A stretch of DNA of 64,000 bases from Leptolyngbya sp. SIO1E4 (GCA_010672825.2 JAAHFU020000001.1:1240001-1304000); one strand, 5' to 3'; positions 36,189 through 46,220 are shown, counted from the stretch's first letter. Made by a program: numbers and translations. Notes: generated by a model not told the origin, from the letters alone.

Positions 36189-39050
36189 CTACTCACCCTG
36201 TATCAAGGTACCAATTGTGGTTACTAATTCCTTTAGCTTGACCGGCTTAGCTAGGCAGGCATTCGCACCTATCACTAAACACTGTTCAGAATCACCCGGC
36301 ACCGCTGACGCTGTGAGGGCAATGATGGGAAGGCAGGCACACTCTGGTAAAGCTCGAATTTGTTGAGTCACGTCTCGGCCGTTTATATCAGGCACATCAA
36401 GGCTGATCAAAATAATGTCTGGTTCCTCAACCTGGACGAGATGAATTGCCTCATATCCATCAGTGGCAATGGCCAGTCGATAGCCTTTCGCTTCTAAATA
36501 TCCGCTGATGCTATAGCAATTCGCCTCGTTATTTTCAACTAATAAAACGAGTGGCGCTATCTTTTCTACCATAGGCTGTGCCGGTGCTGAGGCTATGGGC
36601 TCAGGTGCTGGACTCCCCATCAAATTGCGGAATGATTCTCTTAATTGTTCCCTTGAAAAAGGCTTGACCAAATAATCTACAGCTCCAAGCATCCGACCTT
36701 TTTGGCGCTCATCTACCACAGAGGTAATGATGACCGGAATAGATTGGGTTTGGGGGTTGGCTTTTAGTTGAGTTAATATTTCCCAGCCCGTTTGCCCAGG
36801 CAACTGCACATCTAAAATCACCAGGGCTGGCTGCAGTTGCATGACCCTTGCTAGGGCATTCTCTCCAGACCTTTGAAGCGTAGGGACTAACTTTTCTTCC
36901 TTCAGATAGCGAACGATTTGTTCAGCAGCTGCCTCAGAATCTTCAATCACAAATACTTGCTTTCCGCCTTTCCAAGGACGAGAAGGGTGATGGGTTGTTC
37001 GATCTCGATGCGCAGTTTTGGACTGCAACAAATGGCTCGGGAGTTTGATCGTAAAACAGCTGCCTCGATTTACTTCACTGTCTACTGTGACCGTACCGCC
37101 ATGCATCTCAGTGATGCGTTTTACCAGGGCTAATCCTAAGCCAGTGCCCTCATATTGGCGATTAAGTTTACTGTCAATTTGAACAAAAGACTGAAAGAGC
37201 TTGGTCAAGTTTTCAGGCGCAATCCCGATGCCAGTATCGATCACAGAGATGGTAACCATCTCCAGAGTATTTTCGTTCGAGGTAGGGCGCTGAACCGCTG
37301 CATCATCCACCTCCAACCCGTTTGCTGGAGGAGCACAGGTCTCCAAGTCAACAGCCAAGGTAACGTCACCATCTTGATGGGTAAATTTAATGGCATTGCT
37401 TAATAAATTAATGAGCACTTGGTGCATGCGACGCTCATCTACAGCGACTGATAACCCCGCTACAGAATCTGAGATTTGCAGCACTAGGTCGATGTGCTTT
37501 TTGTGGGCTAACTCCCTAACGAATGACAGGCTCGTTTTGCAGAGGGACTGGATCGCAACCTGTGTAATATCAAGCTCCATTTTGCCTGATTCCACTTTGG
37601 CCAGATCGAGGATGTCGTTAATCAGCGCCAGTAAATGTCGACCGCTGTGTTCAATCGTGGTGAGAGATTGTTGCTGACGGGTATTCAGAGAGCCAAACAC
37701 ATTTTCTTGCAAGGCTTCAGTCATTCCCAAAATGGCATTCAGCGGGGTTCGGAGTTCGTGACTCATATTCGCTAAGAATTCGTCTTTCAGGCGGGTAGCA
37801 TGCGCTAATTCAGCATTGGTTTGCTGTAGCTGAGCCTCGTAAGCTTTGCGATCGCAAATGTCTCGCATAATCCCTTGGATTAGGGTGATGCCCTCTAGCT
37901 GAACAAGGGTTGAAGCAATGCTCACAGGAATGATTTGCCCATTTTTACACCGTACGTCGACTTCGATGGCGGTGGGCGAATGCCCCGCTAATGCAGCCTG
38001 AAAATGCGCTGTCACAGCCTCCAGGTCTGCCGCTGGATGCAGCTGTGTGAAGTGCATTGCCGTCAGCTCTTCGCGGGTGTAGCACAGCAGTTCCTCTGCT
38101 TTACAGTTCACCTCAACCAGCCTTCCTTGCGCATTGGCCAACAAGATGGCATCACTGGCCCCATTCATCAGGGCTCGATAGCGGGCTTCACTCTTGCGTA
38201 AACAGTCTTCTGCCTGTTTGCGATCTGTGATGTCAATGGCGGATCCTAAAATTTGCGTCGGTTGGTGGGTACTATCGCGTGCAAAAACCACATCACAGCT
38301 CACAAACCAGTGCCAATTTCCTTGGCGATCGCGCAGGCGATATTCTACGTTTAAGGACTGCTCATCTGGCACCGCCGCAAGACAGCAATGATGACGCGCA
38401 ATCACTGAATAATCTTCTGGATGCACAAGGTGGGTAAAAAAGTTGTTGGCCATCGCCTCGATGGCTTCAGAGTCATAGCCTAGAAGCGATCCGATTTTTT
38501 GATTGGTATAAAGAATGCGCTGCGTTTGCAGATCATAGAGGTAGAGAAAATGGGGGGTTATCTCAGCCATGCGCTCACGCAAGCACTGTTGAGTTCTCAG
38601 GTCTGCTGTGCGCTGGGCAATCTGCAATTCCAAAGCAATCTGCTTTCGATCAGCCCGCATCTGGGCGTCTTGAACTTCTCGACGGATGGCCGCTGGGAGG
38701 CGCGTTAAGTTATCTTTCATGACATAGTCATGGGCACCTGCCTGCATCATCTCGACGGCAGTACTATCGTTCAACACGCCAGATACCAGGATAAATGGAG
38801 CATCTTGCTGATGCTGCTGCAAAATCGCTAAGGCCGCTGGAGCACTAAATTGGGGTAAACGATAATCGGAGATAATCACGTCCCATGCTTGGCTATCCAC
38901 AGCAGCCTCGAATTCTGCAGCCGTTTGGATCCGCTGCCATCGGGGTGTCAACCCAGCCAGATGGAGTTCTTGAAGGATGAGCAAGGCATCTTCCTCTACA
39001 TCTTCAACCATGAGGATATTTAGGGTTAATGCGTTAGCTGCCTTAGCCAT
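36189..39050 (-). CDS. Hybrid histidine kinase, REC-PAS-PAS-HisKA-HATPase-REC-REC
   Basis: 953 residues, cytosolic. REC1 about 10-125 (D62 in IISDYRLP). PAS1 165-275 and PAS2 285-400 (YRALMNGASDAILLANAQGR). HisKA with H431 in FLANMSHELRTPLNAI. HATPase with NLLSNAIKFTHQD, DTGIGIAPEN and EGTGLGLALVKR. REC2 about 697-815 has D747 (LVILDVQLPG) and K797. REC3 about 832-950 reads PDIILISLDVPDING, so the usual Asp is S883 while K935 stays; it is probably not phosphorylated. Downstream, coupled to the REC-GGDEF-EAL gene, suggesting a kinase-to-c-di-GMP relay. Signal unknown. Confidence 0.93.
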   Translation of the reverse strand: MAKAANALTLNILMVEDVEEDALLILQELHLAGLTPRWQRIQTAAEFEAAVDSQAWDVIISDYRLPQFSAPAALAILQQHQQDAPFILVSGVLNDSTAVEMMQAGAHDYVMKDNLTRLPAAIRREVQDAQMRADRKQIALELQIAQRTADLRTQQCLRERMAEITPHFLYLYDLQTQRILYTNQKIGSLLGYDSEAIEAMANNFFTHLVHPEDYSVIARHHCCLAAVPDEQSLNVEYRLRDRQGNWHWFVSCDVVFARDSTHQPTQILGSAIDITDRKQAEDCLRKSEARYRALMNGASDAILLANAQGRLVEVNCKAEELLCYTREELTAMHFTQLHPAADLEAVTAHFQAALAGHSPTAIEVDVRCKNGQIIPVSIASTLVQLEGITLIQGIMRDICDRKAYEAQLQQTNAELAHATRLKDEFLANMSHELRTPLNAILGMTEALQENVFGSLNTRQQQSLTTIEHSGRHLLALINDILDLAKVESGKMELDITQVAIQSLCKTSLSFVRELAHKKHIDLVLQISDSVAGLSVAVDERRMHQVLINLLSNAIKFTHQDGDVTLAVDLETCAPPANGLEVDDAAVQRPTSNENTLEMVTISVIDTGIGIAPENLTKLFQSFVQIDSKLNRQYEGTGLGLALVKRITEMHGGTVTVDSEVNRGSCFTIKLPSHLLQSKTAHRDRTTHHPSRPWKGGKQVFVIEDSEAAAEQIVRYLKEEKLVPTLQRSGENALARVMQLQPALVILDVQLPGQTGWEILTQLKANPQTQSIPVIITSVVDERQKGRMLGAVDYLVKPFSREQLRESFRNLMGSPAPEPIASAPAQPMVEKIAPLVLLVENNEANCYSISGYLEAKGYRLAIATDGYEAIHLVQVEEPDIILISLDVPDINGRDVTQQIRALPECACLPIIALTASAVPGDSEQCLVIGANACLAKPVKLKELVTTIGTLIQGE

Positions 39051-39704
39051 GGCGCTGATCTCTCAGGATGTGAACTAACATGTTTACAACAGGCGTTCTC
39101 CATCGGACGGGTTTACTGTGTATTACTGCAAATTCTGCTCAGGGAGGGGGCGAAGTGATTGCCGGTGATGGATGACCTAGCCCGATTTAGCCTCTGGACT
39201 CAGGCACCCGATAGCCCATTGCCGACGGCATGAGCAATCTCATCGGGGGCAATGACAAAGTTTGTGGGCTGCTCTGGGCCCGAAGTTTGTCGCTCATCTA
39301 TCAATTCTGTGGAGTCTCACTAAAATTGTTCGAGTGGCGGCATATCGGGATGCGAAACCCACCCTAACCACAGCCAGCCATCAACCTATAGGCCTACACG
39401 CTGAACACGGCTGTGAATACGATTGAGGTCGTCTAAACCTTACTCATCAAGAGTGTTCCCCATCCTTTTCTAAAAGCGCCTTGTGCGAGTTATCAATCGT
39501 CTTAGGCCAGTCGATAGAAAAGCACCCAGGTTTATCCCTGATCATCCACCTCTGATCATCCAAAGACCGTCCCTAGCCAGAGAACAGCATCCGGCGAGGC
39601 TGCGCTGCAAGCATCGACTTGGGGCAATCTAAATGCCTAGGTAATGGCATAGTGCTCTCTCGAACAAGGGAGTATGATCAAGCAGGCAACCGGATCCAAG
39701 AGTC
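39051..39704. other. Intergenic region with a possible coding remnant
   Basis: About 650 bp between divergent genes. On the minus strand 39200-39316 is open and protein-like (PTNFVIAPDEIAHAVGNGLS) but short and bounded by stops, perhaps a gene remnant. Otherwise nothing stands out. Confidence 0.35.
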
Positions 39705-40367
39705 ATGAACATCCGCTGGCGCAGTGCGTTTCGGTATCCCCAGACGATTTTTTTGCTCATTGGCGCTGCCTTGGGTTACTTGGCAATGGCCGTTTTCACA
39801 AGGGCGAGCGTCGTGGGCCTGGGGGTTGGCGCACTGATTACCTTGGGCATGCTGATAGCCTGGTTTCTTCAGTTTCAGCGCGATCGCATCACCACGACCG
39901 GCAATTTGCTTAATCGCACCGTCATGCTCGAGCATTTAGATGCCATTGCCCGGCGACTCGCGGGGGTTGAGACGCTATCCGTGTGGGCAGATGCTTACCA
40001 GTGGGCCAGCGCCAGCCAAACCGCTGCCGCTGAGATTGCACAAAGAGAGCCCACCCTAGTCCCTGACCTGGTGGAAACGCTCTACACCGTAGAAGCTCTA
40101 GTGTCTGATGTTGGAGGGAGTGCCATCGCCCTAGAGCAGGTACAAACAGAGCAATACCGTACCCTTACGCAGCGGCAATTAACTCAAAGCTGCGATCGCC
40201 TCCGCGCCACCCATGATCAGCTGCAGCAACTCCGGGATCAAATTGTCCTTTCCCAACTCAAAGCTGACGCCGCTGCCAGTGCCGCCCTACCCGCTCGGCT
40301 ACAACTTCTGATTGACGCCAATAAAACGACCTTAAAAGCTGCCACTGACGATCGCCCATCACCCTAA
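39705..40367 (+). CDS. Membrane-anchored helical protein, partner of the VWA lipoprotein
   Basis: 220 residues: two N-terminal membrane helices (about 12-34, FLLIGAALGYLAMAVFTRAS, and 36-55), then a long soluble helical part with RRLAGVETLSVWADAYQWAS and LRATHDQLQQLRDQIVL. I do not recognise a named family. Its stop is only 3 nt before the start of the SBP-VWA gene, so the two are co-translated and likely act together at the membrane. Confidence 0.66.
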   Translation: MNIRWRSAFRYPQTIFLLIGAALGYLAMAVFTRASVVGLGVGALITLGMLIAWFLQFQRDRITTTGNLLNRTVMLEHLDAIARRLAGVETLSVWADAYQWASASQTAAAEIAQREPTLVPDLVETLYTVEALVSDVGGSAIALEQVQTEQYRTLTQRQLTQSCDRLRATHDQLQQLRDQIVLSQLKADAAASAALPARLQLLIDANKTTLKAATDDRPSP

Positions 40368-40370
40368 CCT

Positions 40371-42128
40371 ATGTTTTTTCAGCGCTCTTTTCCCCGACTC
40401 AAGCAGACTTTTTCTTTAGGATTGATCGTAGGGCTCACCCTAGCCGTTCTCGGAGGTTGCCTGGGGAGTGGTATTCCCAGCGTCGATTCTCCAGAACAAG
40501 CTGAGACAGTCCTGCTTGAGACCGTATTACCGACCCTCGATCAGGAGGAAGATTTCGTCTCAGATGCAGTGGCGAGTCGGTACAGCACTGACACCATTAC
40601 AGAGCCCCTACCGAACATTGAAGACTTTCCCCTCTACGCTGCTACCCCTGGCACCGACCCCAACACCCTCTTTGTAGAAATCTACAGCTCTTCTGAAAAG
40701 GCCAATGTCGATAAACAAAACGAGCGTTGGTTAGTCGAAGTCGCCGAGGCCTTTAACCAACAGGCGATGACAACAGCCAACGGGCAAACGATTCAGGTCG
40801 GCATTCGGCAGATTCCGTCTGGGACAGCCGCCCGGCTGTTAGCGGCGGGTGTTGTCCAGCCAGCGGGCTATTCACCCTCCAACGATCTCTGGGTTGAGAT
40901 GCTGAAGAGTCAAGAGGTGAACGTCACCCCAGTTCAGGAACGGCTGGTCCCGAATGCGGCTGGCTTTGTCTTACCAGCCGCTGCCTACGATGCTCTTGGC
41001 AGCGACGTCAGCTTTGATCAGGTGGTTGATGCCATGGTCTCAGGGCAATTGACGGCAGGGTATCCTAACCCTTACACCAGCTCGACCTCCCTTAATCTGC
41101 TCTACAACCTGTTTTGGCGAGCTGCGGGGCACCAAGAAGATGGTCAACCGCTTACCAATAGTGACCTAGAGTCTCCAGAAGTGACGTCTGTGTTTAGCGC
41201 CTTCCAAGATCAGGTGCTGATTACCACCACTACCACCTTGGATTTGCAAGAGATTTTTATTCGCGACCCGGACAAACTCCAAGCATTTCCCTTGGAGTAC
41301 CAAAACTACCAAGCCTTAATCCAGCTGCCGGGTTTTGAAACGGTTAAGTTTGTCCCCTTCGGCATTCCTCACAATAACCCCCTTGTCGGATTTGAGTGGA
41401 ACTCAGCAGACCAAGCCGAGGCTTTGCAGCAGTTTGGGGCGTTTGCCACCACGCCTGACATGCAGGCATTGGCAGCTCAGCAGGGATTTGAAATGATTCC
41501 CTATTTGCAAGCTGGAACTACCCCTCCCATTCCCTCAGGGCCGGTCATTACTGCCGCGCAGACCTATTGGAAAGCGCGCAAGGATGGGGGGAAGACGGTG
41601 TACTTGATGGCGGTGGTAGACACCAGCGGCTCTATGGACGGAGCCCCCCTTAGAGCGGTGCGAGAAGGGCTGCAGGTGGCTAGTTCAGTGATCAATGCGG
41701 GGAACTTTGTGGGGTTAATTACCTTTGGAGATCGCGCAGTTTATCGGCTGCCCCTAGCCCCCTTTGACCAATTACAGCACCAGCGCCTTTTAGCCACTAT
41801 CGATACGCTACGCGCCGATGGCAGCACGGCCATGTATGACGCCACCCTGCTAGGGCTGGCGGAACTGATGCGGCAACGCCAGACCGATCCCGAAGGGCAG
41901 TATTACTTGTTGCTGCTGACAGACGGTGAAGCTAACCGAGGGTATTCCTTCAATGACATTCAAACATTGGTGACCTACAGCAATATCCGCATTTACCCCA
42001 TTGCCTATGGAGATGTTAATGAATCGGAACTGCAGGCGATTGCTCAGCTACGGGAATCAACGGTCAAAATGGGCAATCCTGAAAATGTGCAAGACTTGCT
42101 GAAAGGAATTTTCCAAACCAACTTGTAG
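40371..42128 (+). CDS. Lipoprotein with substrate-binding-like and von Willebrand A domains
   Basis: 585 residues. Signal peptide with lipobox LGGC (C30), so it is anchored outside the cytoplasmic membrane. Residues about 90-395 resemble an extracellular solute-binding protein (PLYAATPGTDPNTLFVEIYS, TSTSLNLLYNLFWRA, FVPFGIPHNNPLVGFEW). Residues about 410-580 are a VWA domain with an intact MIDAS: DTSGSMDG (D417), T in DGSTAMYDA, and DGE in LLLTDGEANRG. VWA binds partner proteins through a metal ion. Such fusions are seen in other bacteria but their role is unclear; adhesion or complex assembly is inferred. Confidence 0.84.
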   Translation: MFFQRSFPRLKQTFSLGLIVGLTLAVLGGCLGSGIPSVDSPEQAETVLLETVLPTLDQEEDFVSDAVASRYSTDTITEPLPNIEDFPLYAATPGTDPNTLFVEIYSSSEKANVDKQNERWLVEVAEAFNQQAMTTANGQTIQVGIRQIPSGTAARLLAAGVVQPAGYSPSNDLWVEMLKSQEVNVTPVQERLVPNAAGFVLPAAAYDALGSDVSFDQVVDAMVSGQLTAGYPNPYTSSTSLNLLYNLFWRAAGHQEDGQPLTNSDLESPEVTSVFSAFQDQVLITTTTTLDLQEIFIRDPDKLQAFPLEYQNYQALIQLPGFETVKFVPFGIPHNNPLVGFEWNSADQAEALQQFGAFATTPDMQALAAQQGFEMIPYLQAGTTPPIPSGPVITAAQTYWKARKDGGKTVYLMAVVDTSGSMDGAPLRAVREGLQVASSVINAGNFVGLITFGDRAVYRLPLAPFDQLQHQRLLATIDTLRADGSTAMYDATLLGLAELMRQRQTDPEGQYYLLLLTDGEANRGYSFNDIQTLVTYSNIRIYPIAYGDVNESELQAIAQLRESTVKMGNPENVQDLLKGIFQTNL

Positions 42129-42316
42129 GGTACTAGGCCTGATCGAGTCGCAAATGAAGGCGTGTTCCCTAAGGGATGGCACCCTGAATTCATTCAAGAC
42201 ATTGCCTGCCCAGGGTCTCGCGCCTTAAGCACTAACCCCATTTGATTCAGGCAACCTTTGCTTGTAGGATGCAATGATGCATATCGACCGTAAACATCTT
42301 TCTTACTGAATCACCC

Positions 42317-43042
42317 GTGCGCAAGATAGTCATCGCTGGAAATTGGAAAATGTACAAAACCCAAGCAGACGCGCTGGCGTTTCTGCAGGGCTTTATGGGG
42401 CAGCTATCAAACACACCAACGAATCGAGAAGTTGTTCTCTGCAGCCCGTTTACAGCGTTGGGAGCATTGTCCAAAAATCTTCACGGCAGCCGGGTCAAGC
42501 TGGGTGCACAGAATATCCACTGGGCAGATGAAGGGGCGTTTACAGGCGAAATCTCGGGGAATATGCTCACAGAAATCGGGGTGAGCTACGTCGTCATCGG
42601 ACACAGTGAACGGCGACAGTACTTTGGGGAAACGGATGAAACCGTGAATCAGCGACTACTCGCAGCCCAGCGCCATGGCCTTATCCCTATCTTGTGTGTC
42701 GGTGAAACTAAAGCCCAGCGAGATGCTGGGGAAACTGAGAACATCATCAGCAAGCAGCTCTCGCAAGATTTGGTAGAGGTGGATCAGGCCAACTTAGTGA
42801 TCGCTTATGAGCCTATTTGGGCGATCGGCACCGGAGATACCTGTGAGTCAGGGGAGGCCAATCGCGTGATTGGGGAGATTCGTAAGCAGTTGGCGAATCA
42901 AGACGTGCCGATTCAATATGGTGGCTCCGTCAAACCTGGGAACATTGATGAAATCATGGCTCAGCCCGAAATTGATGGCGCCTTGGTGGGAGGTGCCAGC
43001 CTGACCCATGACAGCTTTGGGCGCATTGTGAATTACGTCTAA
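42317..43042 (+). CDS. tpiA: Triosephosphate isomerase
   Basis: Interconverts dihydroxyacetone phosphate and glyceraldehyde 3-phosphate in the Calvin cycle and glycolysis. 241 residues, GTG start required because the conserved NWKMYKT is at residues 9-15. Catalytic residues: K in NWKM, H in [13 protein letters not shown] in [14 protein letters not shown]; the phosphate loop [10 protein letters not shown] and GGASL follow. Intact. Single gene. Confidence 0.97.
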   Translation: MRKIVIAGNWKMYKTQADALAFLQGFMGQLSNTPTNREVVLCSPFTALGALSKNLHGSRVKLGAQNIHWADEGAFTGEISGNMLTEIGVSYVVIGHSERRQYFGETDETVNQRLLAAQRHGLIPILCVGETKAQRDAGETENIISKQLSQDLVEVDQANLVIAYEPIWAIGTGDTCESGEANRVIGEIRKQLANQDVPIQYGGSVKPGNIDEIMAQPEIDGALVGGASLTHDSFGRIVNYV

Positions 43043-43137
43043 GCAACGATGGCAAAACCCAGGGCCGATAGGCTCCGAGCAGCTGCGATCTCCGACCTTT
43101 ATCGCTAGAATTCGGGCAGACGCGCTACTTGTATGTC

Positions 43138-43518
43138 ATGGAGTCAAATCGGCTAAATCGAGCTTTAATTCGGATTTTAGGCTTGGGATGGGCAGCCTTC
43201 GCCATTGCTGTTTTAGCCATTCGCATCGTCTTTGCAGCGCCTGATATCACCCTACTCGTTGACCGCAGCTACTGCGAACCCACCCAGTGGAACCAGGTTG
43301 TCGCCGAGTATGAAAGGCTCTATGAGCAGAGTCAGCGGGGACAAATCAACCTGCAAGCGGTTATCTTCTTTAGCGACCTGGGAGAAGAAAAGGCAGCGTC
43401 TCTGCCCACACCCGTTACATTTCGGGATCTGAAAACCTATGGCAAATCTAACCCCGATCGCCAAGCTGCCTTAGAAGCAGCCTACCCACAGTCACGTTTA
43501 TTAACCTGTCAGCCCTAA
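43138..43518 (+). CDS. Exported or membrane-anchored small protein, unknown function
   Basis: From ATG 43138 it has 126 residues (TTG 43129 would add three). One N-terminal hydrophobic segment, about 12-32 (LGWAAFAIAVLAIRIVFAA), is either a signal peptide or anchor. The rest is soluble: DITLLVDRSYCEPTQWNQVV, VIFFSDLGEEKAASLPTPVT, and a single C near the end (LLTCQP); two cysteines could form one disulfide. I do not recognise it. It lies 95 nt after tpiA. The tail is followed by a 20-nt tandem duplication. Confidence 0.6.
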   Translation: MESNRLNRALIRILGLGWAAFAIAVLAIRIVFAAPDITLLVDRSYCEPTQWNQVVAEYERLYEQSQRGQINLQAVIFFSDLGEEKAASLPTPVTFRDLKTYGKSNPDRQAALEAAYPQSRLLTCQP

Positions 43519-43546
43519 TGCAGGCGCTGTCAGCCCTGATGCAGGC
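43507..43546 (+). repeat. 20-nt tandem duplication
   Basis: TGTCAGCCCTAATGCAGGCGC is repeated with one change (TAA becomes TGA) at a 20-nt period, spanning the stop codon of the preceding small gene. Confidence 0.7.
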
Positions 43547-43609
43547 GGTAAACATCCTTGGCCCACGCAGGCGCGCTTGGGTTGACTGCGGTAGCGTTGG
43601 GGGTACACC

Positions 43610-43693
43610 TAGCGCCTGGTTAGTTGAGTTCAGGCATCTTGACCCAGACAGGGGCTAGGGTTTGGGGTCTAGGGTGAACTTTATCCAAATACA
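43610..43693 (+). repeat. Repeat A copy
   Basis: Keeps TAGTTGAGTTCAGGCATCTT and GGGGCTAGGGTTTGGGGTCT, then diverges. It lies just before the caspase-like protease gene. Confidence 0.68.
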
Positions 43694-43741
43694 AGCCCGT
43701 GACTACTCATCGGGTTTCAGCAGCAGGTTGGGGCAGCGGCA

Positions 43742-45916
43742 ATGGCACAGCAGTTTTCACGGCGTCACTTTTTGCAGGCAGCTGGGGCCACCTTGGCGAC
43801 CCTGGGCTGGTCTCAAGTAGACGTGCTCCGACGAGGCGATCGCTACGGTCGGGTTTTGGCCCAGTCTACCCCCCGCAAACTGGCTCTACTGGTTGGCATC
43901 AACGACTATCCGCAAGACGGTCTATTCCCACCTTTAAACGGCTGTGTCAACGACGTGGAGCTACAGTATCACCTGCTGGTACACAGGTTCGGGTTCAAAC
44001 CCAGCGACATTGTCAAGCTCACAGACCAGCAAGCAACCCGTGCAGGCATTCTGACGGCCTTTGAAGAGCATTTGATCAAACAAGCTCAACCAGGGGATGT
44101 AGCCGTCTTTCACTTTTCTGGACATGGATCGCGCGTGCTGGATCCCGATCAAGACTTCCCAGATGGGTTGAACAGTACGTTGGTGCCTGTTGATAGTCTT
44201 TTACCCGCAGGGTTCCCGCAGAATGGGGGCTCGGTACAAGACATTACCGGCCACACGCTGTTTTTGTTGGGTAGCGCCCTGCCCACCGAGAACTTCACGA
44301 TGGTTTTGGATAGCTGCCATTCTGGCGGAGCAAAACGGGGCAATTTGGTGATTCGTCGCCGCAGCGGCGGCAGTAGCCTGACGATGGATGAGGCCGAACT
44401 AGCCTACCAAGAATACTGGTTGTCTCAGCTTGGATTATCTGCCGAAGACTTTATCCAGCGTCGTCGAGAAGGCATTGCCAAGGGGGTCGCGATCGCTTCT
44501 GCCAAACGCGATCAATATGCCGCCGATGCCCCCTTTGAAGACTTTTATGCAGGCGCCTTTAGCTATGTGTTGACCCAGTATCTGTGGCAGCAAACGGGCA
44601 GCCCCTCTTTTGATAGCACTCTCGGCAACGTCGCGCGAACCACAACCCAGCTTTCTTTCAGCAACCAAGAGCCCCAGTTTGAGACACAACCCGGCAGCAG
44701 CTACGATAGCCTGCCGATTTATTTCACGCAGAAAACGACCCCACCTGCGGAGGCGGTGATTACTCATATTCAAGGCGGCGAGGCCGAAATTTGGTTGGGG
44801 GGTATTGATCCTCGTAATTTAGCAGCCTTTGAGCAAGATGCTGTGCTGGCAGCAGTGGACGCAGGCGGGCAAGAACAAGGGCTGATCCAAATGACGCAAC
44901 GCCAAGGCCTCATAGGACGCGGGCGCTTGCTGCAGGCGTCTTTACCATCGGGAGCGCTCCTACAAGAACAGGTGCGTGGTGTGCCCACTAACGTCACCCT
45001 GCGTATTGGGCTAGATGAATCTTTAGGGCGTGATCAGGCCAGTGCCCGCGCCGCCCTTGCGGCCATCCCTCGCATTGAACCCATGACATTGGGCCAGGGC
45101 GAAGTGCATTATATTTTGGGCCGCATGACCTCAGACTATCGCCAAGACCTGGCAGGGCAGCCTGACATCCCCGCTGAAAACAGCCTGGGTCTGTTTTCTC
45201 AAGGGCTAGATCTGGTGCCAGGCTCCTATGGCAACGCAGGAGAATCGATCGCGGCAGCGGTGGAGCGGTTGCAGCCTAAGTTGCGATCGCTCCTGGCAGC
45301 CCGGATAGTTAAACTCACACTCAACCCTGGGTCTTCTCGCCTCAATCTCAGCGTCACCATGGCACCGGAAGGGGGCGGCCAGCTGGTGGCCAGTGCGTTC
45401 ACCGTACGCGGCAGCAGCACCCCACCCCCTCGTCCTGGAATTGAGCAAATCCCAATTGATACAGCTATCCAGTTTCAGATTCAAAACCAGGAGCCCCGTG
45501 ATCTGTATTTGAGCGTGCTAGTCATTGACGCCACGGGGGAAATGGCGGTCATTTTTCCGAATCAATGGACCGCTTCTACAGAAGCGACCCTCCTACCGGC
45601 TGGACAAACGCTGTTGCTGCCCAACCCTAATCAAGATAGTTTTCGGCTCGTAACCCAGGCCCCCCAAGGGACCACTGAGGTATTAATTGTGGCCAGTAGC
45701 AACCCGCTAGACACCGCCCTACGGGCTTTACAGGGAATGGCCACTCGCTCAGGAGTAGCCACCGGCCCCGTCGGAATTGATGACCCTACTCAAATAGCTG
45801 ATAATCTGATTCAAGACGTGAGTCGACAGTCGCAGGAAAGTAATGAAACTTTACCCGTTCAGCCGGTGAGCGTGACTCAGTTGGCAGCCCTCTCCATCAC
45901 GTTTGACGTCATCTAA
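43742..45916 (+). CDS. Tat-exported caspase-like (orthocaspase) protease with DUF4384-like tail
   Basis: 724 residues. The N-terminus has a twin-arginine signal (SRRHFLQAAGATLATLGW). Peptidase C14 domain about 45-330: KLALLVGINDYPQDGLFPPL, catalytic H128 in HFSGHGSR and C192 in VLDSCHSGG, so the dyad is intact. The acidic substrate pocket is suggested by DLDPDQDFPDGLN-like ... DPDQDFPDGLN after it. Orthocaspases cleave after arginine/lysine. The C-terminal half, including DLYLSVLVIDATGEMAVIFP, is DUF4384-like. Exported, so it acts in the periplasm or outside. Alone; no obvious inhibitor next door. Confidence 0.88.
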   Translation: MAQQFSRRHFLQAAGATLATLGWSQVDVLRRGDRYGRVLAQSTPRKLALLVGINDYPQDGLFPPLNGCVNDVELQYHLLVHRFGFKPSDIVKLTDQQATRAGILTAFEEHLIKQAQPGDVAVFHFSGHGSRVLDPDQDFPDGLNSTLVPVDSLLPAGFPQNGGSVQDITGHTLFLLGSALPTENFTMVLDSCHSGGAKRGNLVIRRRSGGSSLTMDEAELAYQEYWLSQLGLSAEDFIQRRREGIAKGVAIASAKRDQYAADAPFEDFYAGAFSYVLTQYLWQQTGSPSFDSTLGNVARTTTQLSFSNQEPQFETQPGSSYDSLPIYFTQKTTPPAEAVITHIQGGEAEIWLGGIDPRNLAAFEQDAVLAAVDAGGQEQGLIQMTQRQGLIGRGRLLQASLPSGALLQEQVRGVPTNVTLRIGLDESLGRDQASARAALAAIPRIEPMTLGQGEVHYILGRMTSDYRQDLAGQPDIPAENSLGLFSQGLDLVPGSYGNAGESIAAAVERLQPKLRSLLAARIVKLTLNPGSSRLNLSVTMAPEGGGQLVASAFTVRGSSTPPPRPGIEQIPIDTAIQFQIQNQEPRDLYLSVLVIDATGEMAVIFPNQWTASTEATLLPAGQTLLLPNPNQDSFRLVTQAPQGTTEVLIVASSNPLDTALRALQGMATRSGVATGPVGIDDPTQIADNLIQDVSRQSQESNETLPVQPVSVTQLAALSITFDVI

Positions 45917-46220
45917 CATCAAAAATTATAGGGATATTGTGAGACCTCTCTATTTTAGGCTCAAAGCGCTGACAGTAAAGCATCCGGTTTTTTACTATCA
46001 CGGTAGAAGAAAGGCAATAATGGCTGAATTATTTATCACTAAGCTTACGCTTAATCGGGTCAATCTCTTTCCTCAAGGGGGATATATGGTTCTCTAACTA
46101 ATTTTAATTTGAGAAATCAGGGTGATCACAGCGATCCAATGGTTCTGAAAATGGATCCTTCAATATCAGCATAGTCAGTGAAAAGATAGCCCGAGCAACC
46201 TTACTCAGTGGTGTCGTCCC
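45917..46220. other. Intergenic region
   Basis: 304 bp. A short overlapping reading frame at 45903-46097 has no homology signal or ribosome site. Nothing else seen. Confidence 0.4.

Noticed and set aside
45903-46097. 64-codon frame after the caspase-like gene
   Set aside because: Overlaps that gene's stop, no ribosome site, no recognisable protein pattern.
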